This document shows, piece by piece, positions 1 to 8,411 of a stretch of DNA of 15,146 nt (within the stretch, counting starts at the first letter, position 1; each line of letters begins with the position of its first letter). The DNA is taken from positions 19,482 through 34,627 of the forward strand of contig DDEJ01000102.1 of assembly GCA_002336405.1 (NCBI GenBank), read 5' to 3'. The position numbers were made by a program, and so were the translations under genes. A model generated the notes under the pieces. It searched no databases. It was given only the letters and a program-made list of their open reading frames with translations, and was not told the origin of the DNA. The stretch comes from Rhodobacteraceae bacterium UBA1957 (lineage in GTDB: Bacteria > Pseudomonadota > Alphaproteobacteria > Rhodobacterales > Rhodobacteraceae).

Positions 1-260
1 AAAGTCAAACGGATGCTTTCCCCCAAAGGTCATACGCAGCAAGTTCTTGAGATAGGGGTCGTTTTCTTAACGCCAAGGCCGTTGTTGTTTGGCGAGCGGC
101 CAACCATAATCCCGCTTGTCCCAAACCTGTGCCCCATCACGGCATGTGCGTATTCGTGCAATGCATAGGCATTGGCGTATTGCAGGCGAAAACTGATCAA
201 ACTCTGCGCAGCCAGTGCCAGCGCCAGCGTGCGCAGAACTGGCGTGCTGTTTTGCGTCAC
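1..260 (-). pseudogene. HExxH-motif small protein, frameshifted and cut by the window edge
   Basis: The frame opens at a GTG at 260 and reads a hydrophobic N-terminal stretch (about residues 8-28), then ALHEYAHAVMGHRFG near residue 33. HEYAH is an HExxH motif typical of zinc metallopeptidases. The frame stops at 30, but another frame continues without a stop to the window edge and reads NDPYLKNLLRMTFGG, which looks like real protein. One extra base in the T run at 62-65 would join the two parts. No Shine-Dalgarno sequence precedes the GTG, and the open frame extends upstream to about 340 without an ATG, so the start is uncertain. I do not recognise the family. Metal binding is inferred from the motif alone, and no third ligand can be assigned. 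The break may be real or a sequencing error. Confidence 0.45.
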
Positions 261-330
261 ACAGGCTGTCAGTTTACGGCTTATTTCTGTTAATCCAGTA
301 ATATTTTCGCTGTGGTGGCCGAAACGAAAC

Positions 331-363
331 TTTGACCTTTATTGTCAAAACTTAGTCAAAACT
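331..363. promoter_or_regulatory. Possible operator: inverted plus direct GTCAAA repeats
   Basis: TTTGAC at 331-336 and GTCAAA at 344-349 form an inverted repeat with a 7-base spacer. The nonamer GTCAAAACT occurs at 344-352 and again at 355-363, a period of 11 bases, about one helical turn. This puts three half-sites in 33 bases, 70-100 bases upstream of the GTG of the HExxH gene on the minus strand. The geometry suits a dimeric regulator binding cooperatively. The regulator is unknown and the function is inferred. Confidence 0.35.
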
Positions 364-449
364 CAGTATGTCAGGGGAAAACGTCAGCGATACCTTGGGG
401 GCGCTGCATTGAACCTGTGCGTTGAGCGCCGAGGCCAGGATAAACCAGA

Positions 450-567
450 GTGAAATCAAAAGCCAAAAATTTCCAAAATAAACTTCAGATTAAATGCACT
501 GATACTATTGTTTGCCGCAGCAGGCTGTAATTTTTTAGATGGAATGTTTTTAACGCAGGCTCATTAA
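450..567 (+). pseudogene. Possible remnant of a small lipoprotein gene
   Basis: A GTG at 450 has AGGA nine bases upstream and starts a lysine-rich N-terminus (VKSKAK). A different frame from about 469 reads NFRLNALILLFAAAGCNFL and ends at TAA 565-567. LILLFAAAGC is a good lipobox, with the Cys codon at 526-528. Removing one A from the run at 465-469 joins the charged start to the hydrophobic core and lipobox, giving a roughly 38-residue lipoprotein precursor with a very short mature part. As written, no intact frame has both a start and the lipobox. It may be a decayed gene, a sequencing error, or chance. Confidence 0.25.
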
Positions 568-635
568 TCGAGCCGAGGCCTCTTGTATTAAGCAACTGCC
601 AAAGCGTAATGCCCAAGTCTGGCAAGGTGGTCTGG

Positions 636-652
636 TCGCCCCAAGGGGGCGA
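636..652 (-). terminator. GC hairpin after lepA
   Basis: TCGCCCC at 636-642 pairs with GGGGCGA at 646-652 around a 3-base loop (AAG on the plus strand). It lies nine bases beyond the lepA stop codon. There is no clear T tract, so it is either a weak intrinsic terminator or an mRNA 3'-end stabilising hairpin. Confidence 0.4.
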
Positions 653-660
653 GCTGTAAA

Positions 661-2460
661 CTAACCGTCCATTTTCAAGGCCGAAATAAAGGCCTCCTGG
701 GGGATATCAACCTTGCCGAATTGGCGCATCTTTTTCTTGCCGGCTTTTTGTTTATCCAACAATTTTTTCTTACGGCTGACATCGCCGCCATAGCATTTGG
801 CAGTGACGTCTTTGCGCATCGCCGACAGCGTTTCGCGGGCAATCACTTTGCCGCCAATCGCCGCTTGAATTGGAATTTTGAACATATGACGCGGAATGAG
901 ATCTTTAAGTTTTTCTACCATGGCCCGGCCTCGGGCTTCGGCCCGGTCGCGATGTACCATGGTCGACAGCGCGTCCACTGCTTCGTCATTGACCAGCACA
1001 GACATTTTTACCAGATTGTCCTGCCGGTACTCTGTCATTTGATAATCGAAAGAGGCATAGCCCTTGGTTACCGACTTCAAGCGGTCGTAAAAATCAAAGA
1101 CCACTTCGTTGAGCGGCAGATCATAGACGACCATGGCTCGGCTGCCTGCGTAAGTCAGATCCATCTGAATGCCGCGCCGATCCTGACACAATTTCAAAAC
1201 ATCGCCGAGATATTCGTCGGGTACTAAAATTGTCGCCTTGATGCGCGGCTCTTCGAGATGGTCCACATGTGTCAGGTCGGGCATGTCGGCCGGATTGTGC
1301 AGTGGGTTCATAGTGCCATCGCGCAGGAAAACATGATAAATTACCGAGGGTGCGGTGGTTATCAGCTCAATATTATATTCTCTTTCGATGCGATCACGGA
1401 TCACCTCAAGGTGTAACAATCCCAAAAATCCGCAGCGAAATCCAAAACCAAGCGCGGCCGATGTCTCCATTTCAGAGCTGAAAGACGCATCATTCAACGA
1501 CAGTTTGTCGATGGCTTCCCGCAGGTCTTCAAACTCGGAATTATCCACTGGGAACAGCCCGCAGAACACCACCGGCTGACTTGGTTTGAACCCTAAAAGC
1601 GCTTGATCGGTGCCTTTTTTCTCATGGGTGATTGTGTCGCCAACCCTCGTGTCGCGTACCTGTTTGATCGAGGCGGTCAGAAAGCCAATCTCGCCCGGAC
1701 CCAATTCGTCAATCATTTGCATCTCGGGGCGGAATACGCCGATTTGGTCGACATGATGCACTGAGCCATTTGACAGCATCTTGATCCGCTCGCCCTTTTT
1801 CAGCACTCCGTCCATGATCCGAACCAAGACGATGACGCCGAGATAGGCGTCGTACCAGCTGTCGACCAGCATTGCCTTGAGCGGGGCATCGCGCGTGCCT
1901 TTGGGGGCGGGCAATTCTTTGACGATAGCTTCCAATGTTTCTTTGATGCCGACGCCAGTTTTTGCGCTGACCCGAATGGCGCCTGACGCATCGATGCCAA
2001 TCACGTCTTCTATTTGTTCGGCAACGCGATCACAATCGCTGGCCGGTAGGTCAATTTTGTTCAGGATTGGCACAATGTCATGATTGGCCTCGATCGCCTG
2101 ATAGACGTTGGCAAGTGTTTGCGCCTCGACACCCTGCGAGCTGTCAACCACCAAAAGCGAGCCTTCAACCGCGCGCATTGAGCGCGAGACCTCATAGGCA
2201 AAATCCACATGGCCCGGGGTGTCGATAAGATTGAGCACATAGTCTTCACCATCCTCGGCGGTGTAATCGATCCGCACCGTGTTGGCTTTGATAGTGATAC
2301 CGCGCTCTCGCTCGATGTCCATCGCATCCAGCAACTGCTCTTTCATATCCCGGTCTTTTACGGTGCCGGTGGATTGGATCAACCGGTCGGCCAGGGTGGA
2401 TTTTCCGTGGTCGATATGGGCGACGATCGAGAAATTTCGGATTTTTGAAAGCTGTGTCAT
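661..2460 (-). CDS. lepA: Elongation factor 4 (LepA), ribosome-associated GTPase
   Basis: LepA is a cytoplasmic translational GTPase that binds stalled ribosomes and promotes back-translocation or remodelling. The product has 599 residues, within the usual size of about 600. The GTPase motifs are in order: AHIDHGKST at 14-22, GITIKA at 54-59, DTPGH at 80-84, NKID at 134-137 and SAK at 165-167. The family's C-terminal region is present, including a basic segment near the end ([21 protein letters not shown]). I chose the ATG at 2460 because LepA proteins begin just before [14 protein letters not shown]. The same frame is open to 2538, but those 26 residues have no family counterpart. There is no Shine-Dalgarno before 2460, and a promoter-like sequence sits immediately upstream. 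The gene is intact and 159 bases downstream of the hydrolase gene on the same strand. Confidence 0.98.
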   Translation of the reverse strand: MTQLSKIRNFSIVAHIDHGKSTLADRLIQSTGTVKDRDMKEQLLDAMDIERERGITIKANTVRIDYTAEDGEDYVLNLIDTPGHVDFAYEVSRSMRAVEGSLLVVDSSQGVEAQTLANVYQAIEANHDIVPILNKIDLPASDCDRVAEQIEDVIGIDASGAIRVSAKTGVGIKETLEAIVKELPAPKGTRDAPLKAMLVDSWYDAYLGVIVLVRIMDGVLKKGERIKMLSNGSVHHVDQIGVFRPEMQMIDELGPGEIGFLTASIKQVRDTRVGDTITHEKKGTDQALLGFKPSQPVVFCGLFPVDNSEFEDLREAIDKLSLNDASFSSEMETSAALGFGFRCGFLGLLHLEVIRDRIEREYNIELITTAPSVIYHVFLRDGTMNPLHNPADMPDLTHVDHLEEPRIKATILVPDEYLGDVLKLCQDRRGIQMDLTYAGSRAMVVYDLPLNEVVFDFYDRLKSVTKGYASFDYQMTEYRQDNLVKMSVLVNDEAVDALSTMVHRDRAEARGRAMVEKLKDLIPRHMFKIPIQAAIGGKVIARETLSAMRKDVTAKCYGGDVSRKKKLLDKQKAGKKKMRQFGKVDIPQEAFISALKMDG

Positions 2461-2467
2461 ACAAGGG

Positions 2468-2495
2468 ATATGATTTGGTTTTCGGGATTGGTCAA
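2468..2495 (-). promoter_or_regulatory. Candidate lepA promoter, possibly giving a leaderless mRNA
   Basis: On the minus strand TTGACC (2495-2490) is followed after 16 bases by TCATAT (2473-2468), and the lepA ATG begins seven bases later. The -35 matches the consensus at five of six positions, the -10 at only three. Transcription would start at or next to the ATG, which fits the missing Shine-Dalgarno sequence. This is inference. Confidence 0.3.
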
Positions 2496-2619
2496 GGCTC
2501 GAAGATCGCGCGGTCCTATTTGCCGCGAATTCGAACAAGGGCTGGCTTGGAATTCACGCGCTCAAGGTGGAGCATGTCTATCTCTCGCGGATAAATTCGG
2601 CGACGATCTCTCGTGGCTC

Positions 2620-3384
2620 TCAGGCGAATGTCATGGTCAGAAATGCCCGGACAGACGCTTCAAACTGGCGGGGCGCTTCCGCGTGCAGCCAGTGGCCAGT
2701 GTTTGGAATTTTGGCGAATTTGGAGTTGTGAAATAAACGCTTAATGATTGGCCGGTGTGTCTGGGCAACATAGTTTGAGTTCGCACCCGATAGAAACAAT
2801 GTCAGGTTCGAAAATGTTGTGTTAAATTCTGGAAATTCTAAAATTTCCGGCATATCACGCTCGAGCGCATCAAGGTTAAGGCGCCACCTGCCGTTGGCAA
2901 TATCCAGCGACTGGGTGAAAAAGCTTTGCAATATCGGGTCGTCGATATCTCGGGCCAATTGCGCGGTGGCGTCAGCACGTTTTTTGATTTGTGTCAGATC
3001 CACGGCGCGCATCGTTTTTATGTGTTGGGTCTGGTCATGTCCATAGGCGACAGGGGCGATATCTGCGACGATCAAGCGGCGCACCAACTCTGGGCGGGTC
3101 AGCGCAAGTGTCATCGCCGCTTTGCCACCCATCGAGTGACCGAGCACATCCATAGGCGCGCCGTGGGCGGTGATCACTTCGGCCAGATCCTCGGCCATAT
3201 CGATGTACCGGTGGTGATCACTCCATGGGCTTTGCCCGTGGTTGCGCAGGTCGACCGCAAAGACCTGCCGCATGTCAGACAGACGCTTTGCGATAACGCT
3301 CCAGTTGCGCCCGGAGCCAAACAAACCATGCACGATTAAGAGCGGCGGGTTATTTGCCTGGCCGTGGATAACCCTATGCAACAT
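2620..3384 (-). CDS. Alpha/beta-hydrolase esterase, YbfF-like
   Basis: The product is a 254-residue cytoplasmic serine hydrolase. The oxyanion-loop motif HGLFGSGRNW is at 19-28, DLRNHGQSP at 45-53, and the nucleophile elbow GHSMGG at 82-87 with Ser84. Asp108 lies in VADIAPVAY and His231 in TGHWLHAE. The Ser-to-Asp distance of 24 residues matches E. coli YbfF (Ser89, Asp113), an esterase of uncertain natural substrate. I chose the ATG at 3384. The frame is open to 3450, but that extension would overlap the 3' end of glyA and adds residues without a family match. The gap to glyA is only 32 bases with no terminator visible, so the two are probably co-transcribed. The family call is firm; the substrate is unknown. 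Confidence 0.9.
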   Translation of the reverse strand: MLHRVIHGQANNPPLLIVHGLFGSGRNWSVIAKRLSDMRQVFAVDLRNHGQSPWSDHHRYIDMAEDLAEVITAHGAPMDVLGHSMGGKAAMTLALTRPELVRRLIVADIAPVAYGHDQTQHIKTMRAVDLTQIKKRADATAQLARDIDDPILQSFFTQSLDIANGRWRLNLDALERDMPEILEFPEFNTTFSNLTLFLSGANSNYVAQTHRPIIKRLFHNSKFAKIPNTGHWLHAEAPRQFEASVRAFLTMTFA

Positions 3385-3416
3385 GGCAGTTTTAAATCCC
3401 TTGGGACAGCGATCTG

Positions 3417-4712
3417 TCAGAGGTTTGGATAGATTGGAAAGCGCGCGCACATGGCTTTTACGTCTGCCTTCACCTTGCTTTCAACTGCGGCATTTCCCTC
3501 TTCGCCATTTGCTGCCAGCCCATCAACAACCTCGATAATCCAGTCGGCAATTTGGCGGAATTCCTGTTCGCCGAAGCCCCGTGTGGTGCCCGCAGGGGAT
3601 CCCAAGCGAATGCCGCTGGTGACCATTGGCTTTTCGGGATCAAACGGCACGCTGTTTTTGTTGCAGGTGATGTGTGCGCGCTGCAGCGCCTTTTCGGTGG
3701 CGTTGCCCTTTACACCTTTGGGCCGCAGGTCAACAAGCACAACATGCGTATCGGTTCCATGGGTTACAGTGTCGAGCCCGCCTTTGATCAATTGATCGCT
3801 CAGGGCTTGGGCGTTTGTGATCACATCGTTGATGTAAGTTTTGAACTCTGGGCGCTGGGCCTCACCGAAGGCGATGGCTTTGGCGGCAATCACATGCATC
3901 AGGGGCCCGCCTTGAATGCCAGGAAAAATCGCACTGTTGAACTTTTTTGCCAGTGCGGCATCATTGGTCACGATCATCCCACCACGCGGGCCGCGCAGTG
4001 TTTTATGTGTGGTTGTGGTGGCAACATGGGCATGGGGAAAAGGGCTTGGGTGGGCACCGGCCGCAACCAGACCGGCGAAATGTGCCATATCAACATGCAG
4101 ATAGGCGCCCACACTGTCGGCTATTTCCCGCATTTTTGCGAAATCAATTTGACGTGGCACGGCAGAGCCTCCGGCAATCAATAACTTTGGCTGGTGTTCT
4201 TTTGCCAGTGCTGCGACTTCGTCATAGTCAATCATATTGTCTTCGCGGCGCACACCGTACTGGACTGCGTTGAACCATTTTCCCGACTGGTTCGGGGCTG
4301 CACCATGGGACAGGTGCCCACCGGCATCAAGGCTCATTCCGAGGATGGTGTCGCCCGGCTGTAGCAGCGCAGTAAACACGCCCTGATTGGCCTGACTGCC
4401 CGAGTTGGGCTGTACATTGGCAAATCCGCATTCAAACAGCTGACAGGCGCGCTCAATTGCCAGTGTTTCGGCTACATCGACGAATTGGCATCCACCATAA
4501 TAGCGTCGGCCGACATAGCCTTCGGCGTATTTATTGGTCATCACACAGCCTTGGGCCTCCATGACGGCAACTGAGGCAATGTTTTCAGAGGCGATCAGCT
4601 CGATTTCTTCACGTTGGCGGCCCAGCTCGTCGGTGATAGACGCGAACACGTCGGGGTCACTGTCCTGCAGCGATTGCGTGAAAAATCCGGGTGCGTGAGA
4701 GGCGGTGGTCAT
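3417..4712 (-). CDS. glyA: Serine hydroxymethyltransferase
   Basis: This PLP enzyme interconverts serine plus tetrahydrofolate with glycine plus 5,10-methylenetetrahydrofolate, the main source of one-carbon units. The product has 431 residues, near the usual 415-435. Family motifs include [10 protein letters not shown] at 38-47, the [13 protein letters not shown] segment at 62-74, [14 protein letters not shown] with Asp208, and [14 protein letters not shown] with the PLP lysine at 237. The C-terminal [15 protein letters not shown] segment is also present. The ATG at 4712 is preceded by AGGAG nine bases upstream. The short N-terminal extension ([11 protein letters not shown]) is common in alphaproteobacteria. 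The gene is divergent from nadK and heads the hydrolase gene. It is intact. Confidence 0.98.
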   Translation of the reverse strand: MTTASHAPGFFTQSLQDSDPDVFASITDELGRQREEIELIASENIASVAVMEAQGCVMTNKYAEGYVGRRYYGGCQFVDVAETLAIERACQLFECGFANVQPNSGSQANQGVFTALLQPGDTILGMSLDAGGHLSHGAAPNQSGKWFNAVQYGVRREDNMIDYDEVAALAKEHQPKLLIAGGSAVPRQIDFAKMREIADSVGAYLHVDMAHFAGLVAAGAHPSPFPHAHVATTTTHKTLRGPRGGMIVTNDAALAKKFNSAIFPGIQGGPLMHVIAAKAIAFGEAQRPEFKTYINDVITNAQALSDQLIKGGLDTVTHGTDTHVVLVDLRPKGVKGNATEKALQRAHITCNKNSVPFDPEKPMVTSGIRLGSPAGTTRGFGEQEFRQIADWIIEVVDGLAANGEEGNAAVESKVKADVKAMCARFPIYPNL

Positions 4713-4756
4713 GGCTGAATGCTCCTGCTTTTACGGGTCTGTGGGCGCGTGAGTGG

Positions 4757-4785
4757 TATATAGTTGTCTTGTGGGTAAAGGAAAG
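4757..4785 (-). promoter_or_regulatory. Weak candidate glyA promoter
   Basis: On the minus strand TATATA (4762-4757) lies about 45 bases before the glyA ATG. A CTTTCC at 4785-4780 sits 17 bases upstream and is a poor -35 match. A small GCGCC/GGCGC hairpin lies further upstream, near 4829-4843. No known riboswitch was recognised in this 194-base divergent region. Confidence 0.2.
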
Positions 4786-4906
4786 ACAGGGCTGTGAAAA
4801 CATCTGAATGCGACCCTGCGCCGAATAGGCGCGGCACCACTGGTAATTTTGCAGCGGCTGTGCTTGAGTTATTTTACCGAGATCTGCAAGTAGGAAACGC
4901 TGGCAC

Positions 4907-5668
4907 ATGGATTTGAAAATTGCCTTTGCCGCGAGCGAGGCCGAGGCCGCGCAACATGCTCGGGCTGAGCTTGCCGGGCTACATGGTGACTGTGAGGAGG
5001 CGTTCGCAGACGTGATAGTTGCCCTTGGGGGGGACGGGTTCATGTTGCAAACCTTGCAGCGCACACAGGCGCTGGGGCTTGCCGTCTATGGTATGAACCG
5101 AGGAACAATCGGGTTTTTGATGAATGAATTTTCAGTCGAGACGCTGCCACAGCGTTTGGCGTTAGCTGAAAAAACTGTGATTAATCCCTTGTCCATGCAG
5201 GCGACCGATGTGACCGGAAAGCGGCATCTGTCTCTGGCAATCAACGAAGTGTCGCTGCTTCGTGCGGGCCCGCAAGCTGCTAAATTGCGTATTTCCGTCG
5301 ATGGGCGGGCAAGGCTTGACGAGTTGGTGTGTGATGGCGCGCTGTTGGCCACTCCGGCGGGGTCAACGGCGTATAACTACTCTGCGCACGGTCCAATCTT
5401 ACCAATCGGGTCTGATGTCTTGGCGCTTACCGCGATGGCAGCCTATCGGCCCCGTCGCTGGCGCGGCGCGTTGTTGCCAAAGTGCGCAAGGGTTGGATTT
5501 GATGTATTGGAACCCGAACGCCGCCCGGTGACGGCTTATGCCGATTCTCTGGCAGTTGAAAATGTGGTGTCGGTGCAAATCACCTCGGATACGCAGGTCA
5601 GCCATAAAATCCTGTTTGATCCCGGTCATGGTTTGGAAGAGCGTCTGCTACGCGAGCAATTCGTCTAG
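4907..5668 (+). CDS. nadK: NAD kinase
   Basis: NadK phosphorylates NAD to NADP with ATP and sets the cellular NADP(H) pool. The product has 253 residues, the compact length usual in Rhodobacterales. Key motifs are VALGGDGFML with GGDG at 41-44, NRGTIGFLMNE at 64-74, the AINE motif with Asn113-Glu114, and ATPAGSTAYNYSAHGPILP from 148. The C-terminal FDPGHGLEERL segment is typical of alphaproteobacterial NadK. The ATG at 4907 has a GGAAA-type ribosome site about 10 bases upstream. Several short upstream segments open but carry no family sequence. The gene is divergent from glyA and convergent with the amidase gene. It is intact. Confidence 0.96.
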   Translation: MDLKIAFAASEAEAAQHARAELAGLHGDCEEAFADVIVALGGDGFMLQTLQRTQALGLAVYGMNRGTIGFLMNEFSVETLPQRLALAEKTVINPLSMQATDVTGKRHLSLAINEVSLLRAGPQAAKLRISVDGRARLDELVCDGALLATPAGSTAYNYSAHGPILPIGSDVLALTAMAAYRPRRWRGALLPKCARVGFDVLEPERRPVTAYADSLAVENVVSVQITSDTQVSHKILFDPGHGLEERLLREQFV

Positions 5669-5687
5669 TGTTTGGGCTATATGCAGG

Positions 5688-5703
5688 CTGATTTTACAAT
5701 CAG
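5688..5703. terminator. Small hairpin between convergent nadK and amidase genes
   Basis: CTGATT (5688-5693) and AATCAG (5698-5703) form a perfect six-pair stem with a four-base loop. It lies in the 46-base gap between two convergent stop codons. It is AT-rich and lacks a strong T tract, so a bidirectional terminator role is only possible. Confidence 0.3.
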
Positions 5704-5714
5704 GCTTTATGGAA

Positions 5715-7145
5715 TTAAGCGGACTGCGCCCACAGATGTTCACACAGACGTCCCAAACGGCCCTCAATGGCGACCATCGCGTCAACGATTAAATCTTCGC
5801 GCCAGCGCCGCCCGATAAGCTGCACGTTGATCGGCTGCGACCCCTGTGGCAGCGCGGCGAGATGCGTTGGCAGGCATCCTGCGGGTAGGCCGGTGAAATT
5901 CATCGAAAAAGACCACAACGCTGAGCCCAGTGCCTCCCTGACGCCTTCAGGGCCTTCGGTGTCGCGATTGGGAGTAAAGAACGGCTGCAGCATGAACGGA
6001 CATAGCACCAAGGGATATTCGTTTAAAAACAGTCCCCATTCCCGGGCGTAAAAGCTGCGCTTGGCCATCGCGTCGAGCAGGGAACGGCCCTGATAGGGGG
6101 GGAATTGACGAAAATATTCGTCAAATATTGCATTGATCGTCTCGGACCCATGGGTGCGTATGTCAGGACCAAGCAGTTCTGACACTTCGCCCATCAAAGC
6201 GCGGTACCCGCATTCGGCGGTTTCCTGTGCCAGTGGCGGGGTCATTTCCTCGATCTCATATCCCGCATCGCTGAGGGCATCTGCGGCCAGATCAATTGCC
6301 TTAGATATCTCAGGGTGGAGTTCGAACCCAAAACTGGCTTTGCTAACCGCCACGCGAACCGGCCCGTTGATCGCAGACCCCCGATAAGGCAGTGGCACGT
6401 GAAAGGGATCGTGAATATCGGGTGCGATGAGAGCGGGCATAGACAACTGCAGATCGGCCGCAGAGCGGGTGATTAGGCCCTGTACCGACATCGCCTGCGC
6501 CAGCATGCCACGCTCGGCTTTCTGGCTGGGATTATAGGCTGGTACCCGTCCGAGGCTCGGTTTGACCGTCACGGCGCCTGTGGCTGCGGCGGGAAAGCGG
6601 AGTGAGCCGCCAATGTCATTGCCATGGGCCAATGCACCGCAGCCTGACATCACTGCCGATGCGGCCCCACCCGAGGATCCGCCAGGGGATACATGTCGAC
6701 CCCAAGGATTGTGGGTCCGTCCGTGCAGCGGGTTGTCGGTATCGGCGCGAAACGAAAATTCCGGTGTATTGGTGCGTCCGATTATCACGGCACCGGCTTT
6801 GGTGAGGTTCCGCACCACCGGCGCGTCTTGATGGGCAATATTGTCTTTTAGTGCCAACACCCCGTTCGAGGTGGCATGCCCGGCTTGATCAACGTTGATC
6901 TTAATCGTGACGGCAACGCCGTGCAGTGGCCCGCATGGTTGGCCTGCGGCGCGCTGCTGGTCTAATGCTGTGGCGTGTTCAACCGCTTGTTCCCCAAGAT
7001 CTTCTACCACGGCGTTCAGGTCTGGATTGACCTCACGCATGCGGTTAACCGCGGCCGATGCTGCAGCTTCGGCGCTGATTTCGCCATTTTGGATGGCAGT
7101 GACGATCTCACAGGCGCTATATTGCCAAAGTGGAGTGTCTGTCAT
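5715..7145 (-). CDS. Amidase signature family enzyme
   Basis: This family hydrolyses amides through a Ser-cisSer-Lys triad. The product has 476 residues, a normal length. The candidate triad is visible: Lys82 in VAVTIKINVD, cis-Ser157 in SPGGSSGGAAS and nucleophile Ser181 in GNDIGGSLRFPA. The 24-residue spacing of the two serines matches fatty acid amide hydrolase. Upstream of the ATG at 7145 lies GAGAGG, a good ribosome site. It resembles stand-alone amidases rather than GatA, because no gatC or gatB is adjacent and the flanking sequence is unlike GatA. The substrate cannot be told from sequence. It is divergent from ada across 181 bases. Confidence 0.92.
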   Translation of the reverse strand: MTDTPLWQYSACEIVTAIQNGEISAEAAASAAVNRMREVNPDLNAVVEDLGEQAVEHATALDQQRAAGQPCGPLHGVAVTIKINVDQAGHATSNGVLALKDNIAHQDAPVVRNLTKAGAVIIGRTNTPEFSFRADTDNPLHGRTHNPWGRHVSPGGSSGGAASAVMSGCGALAHGNDIGGSLRFPAAATGAVTVKPSLGRVPAYNPSQKAERGMLAQAMSVQGLITRSAADLQLSMPALIAPDIHDPFHVPLPYRGSAINGPVRVAVSKASFGFELHPEISKAIDLAADALSDAGYEIEEMTPPLAQETAECGYRALMGEVSELLGPDIRTHGSETINAIFDEYFRQFPPYQGRSLLDAMAKRSFYAREWGLFLNEYPLVLCPFMLQPFFTPNRDTEGPEGVREALGSALWSFSMNFTGLPAGCLPTHLAALPQGSQPINVQLIGRRWREDLIVDAMVAIEGRLGRLCEHLWAQSA

Positions 7146-7232
7146 TCGGGCCTCTCTTTTCTAGAACGCTAGCGGCCTGCGCGTCGCTTGCAAAGATAAA
7201 TTTTCAACAATAATTGTCCCTGCACTCGGGTT

Positions 7233-7244
7233 CGCTTAAAAGCG
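7233..7244. promoter_or_regulatory. Possible Ada-box-like inverted repeat
   Basis: CGCTTAAAAGCG has five-base arms (CGCTT/AAGCG) around AA, 83 bases upstream of the ada ATG in the ada-amidase divergent region. Its AAAAGCG half resembles the E. coli Ada box core AAAGCGCA. Methylated Ada activates its own promoter in E. coli, so autoregulation is plausible, but a 12-base repeat can occur by chance. Confidence 0.25.
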
Positions 7245-7326
7245 TTTGTCGGGATTGGGTGAAAAAACAACATCACTGCCCGATTTTCGACGCCAAGACG
7301 TCCGCGAATCGCGTAGGTTCGTTGCT

Positions 7327-8376
7327 ATGTTATTTTCATTGCCCGATCACCCGACACTTTATGCCGCATTATTGCAGCGCAGCCACGATTATGAGGGACG
7401 GGCCTATGTCGGGGTGACCTCGACAGGAATTTTTTGTCGCCTTACATGCGGGGCTCGCAAGCCAAAGTCCGAAAATTGCAGGTTTTATGATTGTGTGGCT
7501 GATTGCCTTGCCGCAGGGTTTCGGGCCTGCATGCGCTGTCGACCATTGGGTCGCCTCGATCAGACAGACCCCGCAATTACACGCTTGCTTGCACAGCTTG
7601 AGGTTCAGCCGATGCGCCGCTGGACCGAAGCAGACCTTGTTCAAATGGGGCTTGATCCGTCTACTGTGCGGCGCGGTTTTAAACGCCATTTTGGCGCAAC
7701 ATTTTTGCAACTTGCGCGCCAACGGCGGGTGCAGATGGGGCTGCGCGCGCTGAGCACTGGCGACAAGGTGATTGACGCGCAATTGACCGCAGGTTTTTCA
7801 TCGCCCTCGGCATTCCGGTTGGCGTTTGCCCAGTTGATGGGGCAGGCGCCGGGATCTTTGAAGCGGGATGCCGTACTTAAAGCCGGTTGCATAGACACCC
7901 CGCTTGGTCCGATGCTTGCGGTGGCGGATGCAAAGGTGTTGCATTTACTTGAGTTTATTGACCGTCGGGCTCTGCGCGGTGAATTGGCACGGCTGCGATC
8001 TCGCACCGGGACTGAGTTGGGCATGGGACACTCTGAGCCTATGGCGCAGGTTGAAGCGGAACTTGTCGAGTATTTCGATGGCAAACGGGCGCAGTTTGAG
8101 GTGGCTTTGGCAGAGCATGGCAGCAGTTTCGAACGTGCTGTTTGGGCGGATTTGCGCAGAATTCCGGCCGGGCAGACCCGAAGCTATGGCGCGATTGCCG
8201 CGGCGATGGGGCGACCGGGTGCGGCGCGTGCAGTGGCGCGGGCCAACGGCGCAAACCAGTTGGCGCTGGTGGTCCCTTGTCACCGGGTGATTGGGTCGGA
8301 TGGGGCACTTACTGGCTATGGTGGCGGGCTGTGGCGCAAGCAACGTTTGCTGGAAATGGAACGAAAATACCTTTGA
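7327..8376 (+). CDS. ada: Ada: methylphosphotriester/O6-methylguanine DNA methyltransferase and regulator
   Basis: Ada removes methyl groups from DNA phosphotriesters (N-domain) and from O6-methylguanine (C-domain), and its methylated form activates the adaptive response. The product has 349 residues. The N-domain zinc cysteines are Cys37 and Cys41 (FCRLTC) and Cys68 and Cys71 (CMRC), with Cys37 as the expected phosphotriester acceptor. An AraC-type helix-turn-helix region spans about 95-180. The C-domain acceptor is Cys318 in VVPCHRVIG. The ATG at 7327 is chosen because homologues begin MLF.LPDH; the open frame to 7246 adds unrelated residues. The ribosome site is weak. All catalytic residues are present and the gene is intact. 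The downstream ICL/PEP mutase-like gene starts 35 bases after its stop, suggesting a former operon. Confidence 0.95.
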   Translation: MLFSLPDHPTLYAALLQRSHDYEGRAYVGVTSTGIFCRLTCGARKPKSENCRFYDCVADCLAAGFRACMRCRPLGRLDQTDPAITRLLAQLEVQPMRRWTEADLVQMGLDPSTVRRGFKRHFGATFLQLARQRRVQMGLRALSTGDKVIDAQLTAGFSSPSAFRLAFAQLMGQAPGSLKRDAVLKAGCIDTPLGPMLAVADAKVLHLLEFIDRRALRGELARLRSRTGTELGMGHSEPMAQVEAELVEYFDGKRAQFEVALAEHGSSFERAVWADLRRIPAGQTRSYGAIAAAMGRPGAARAVARANGANQLALVVPCHRVIGSDGALTGYGGGLWRKQRLLEMERKYL

Positions 8377-8411
8377 CCGAAACTATTGGTTGAAACAGGG
8401 GAGCCCAGACC

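Larger units (their letters stand above)
261..660. other. 400-base stretch without an intact gene
   Basis: This region lies between the HExxH gene and the 3' end of lepA. It holds a cluster of TTTGAC/GTCAAA half-sites (331-363), a possible lipoprotein remnant on the plus strand (450-567), a weak GGCTC/GAGCC hairpin (558-574) and a stronger hairpin after lepA (636-652). It is more AT-rich by eye around 450-570 than the flanking genes. I see no tRNA or other structured RNA here. Confidence 0.6.

Noticed and set aside
172..453. Plus-strand 93-codon open frame
   Set aside because: It lies opposite the HExxH coding frame in its first part, has no recognisable domain and no clear ribosome site.
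558..574. GGCTC/GAGCC hairpin
   Set aside because: Five pairs with a seven-base loop and no T run; it may be incidental.
2461..2538. N-terminal extension of lepA
   Set aside because: The 26 residues match nothing in LepA and would cover the likely promoter; the family start fits 2460.
3385..3450. N-terminal extension of the hydrolase overlapping glyA
   Set aside because: The extra residues are an out-of-frame reading of the glyA 3' end; the ATG at 3384 fits YbfF-like proteins.
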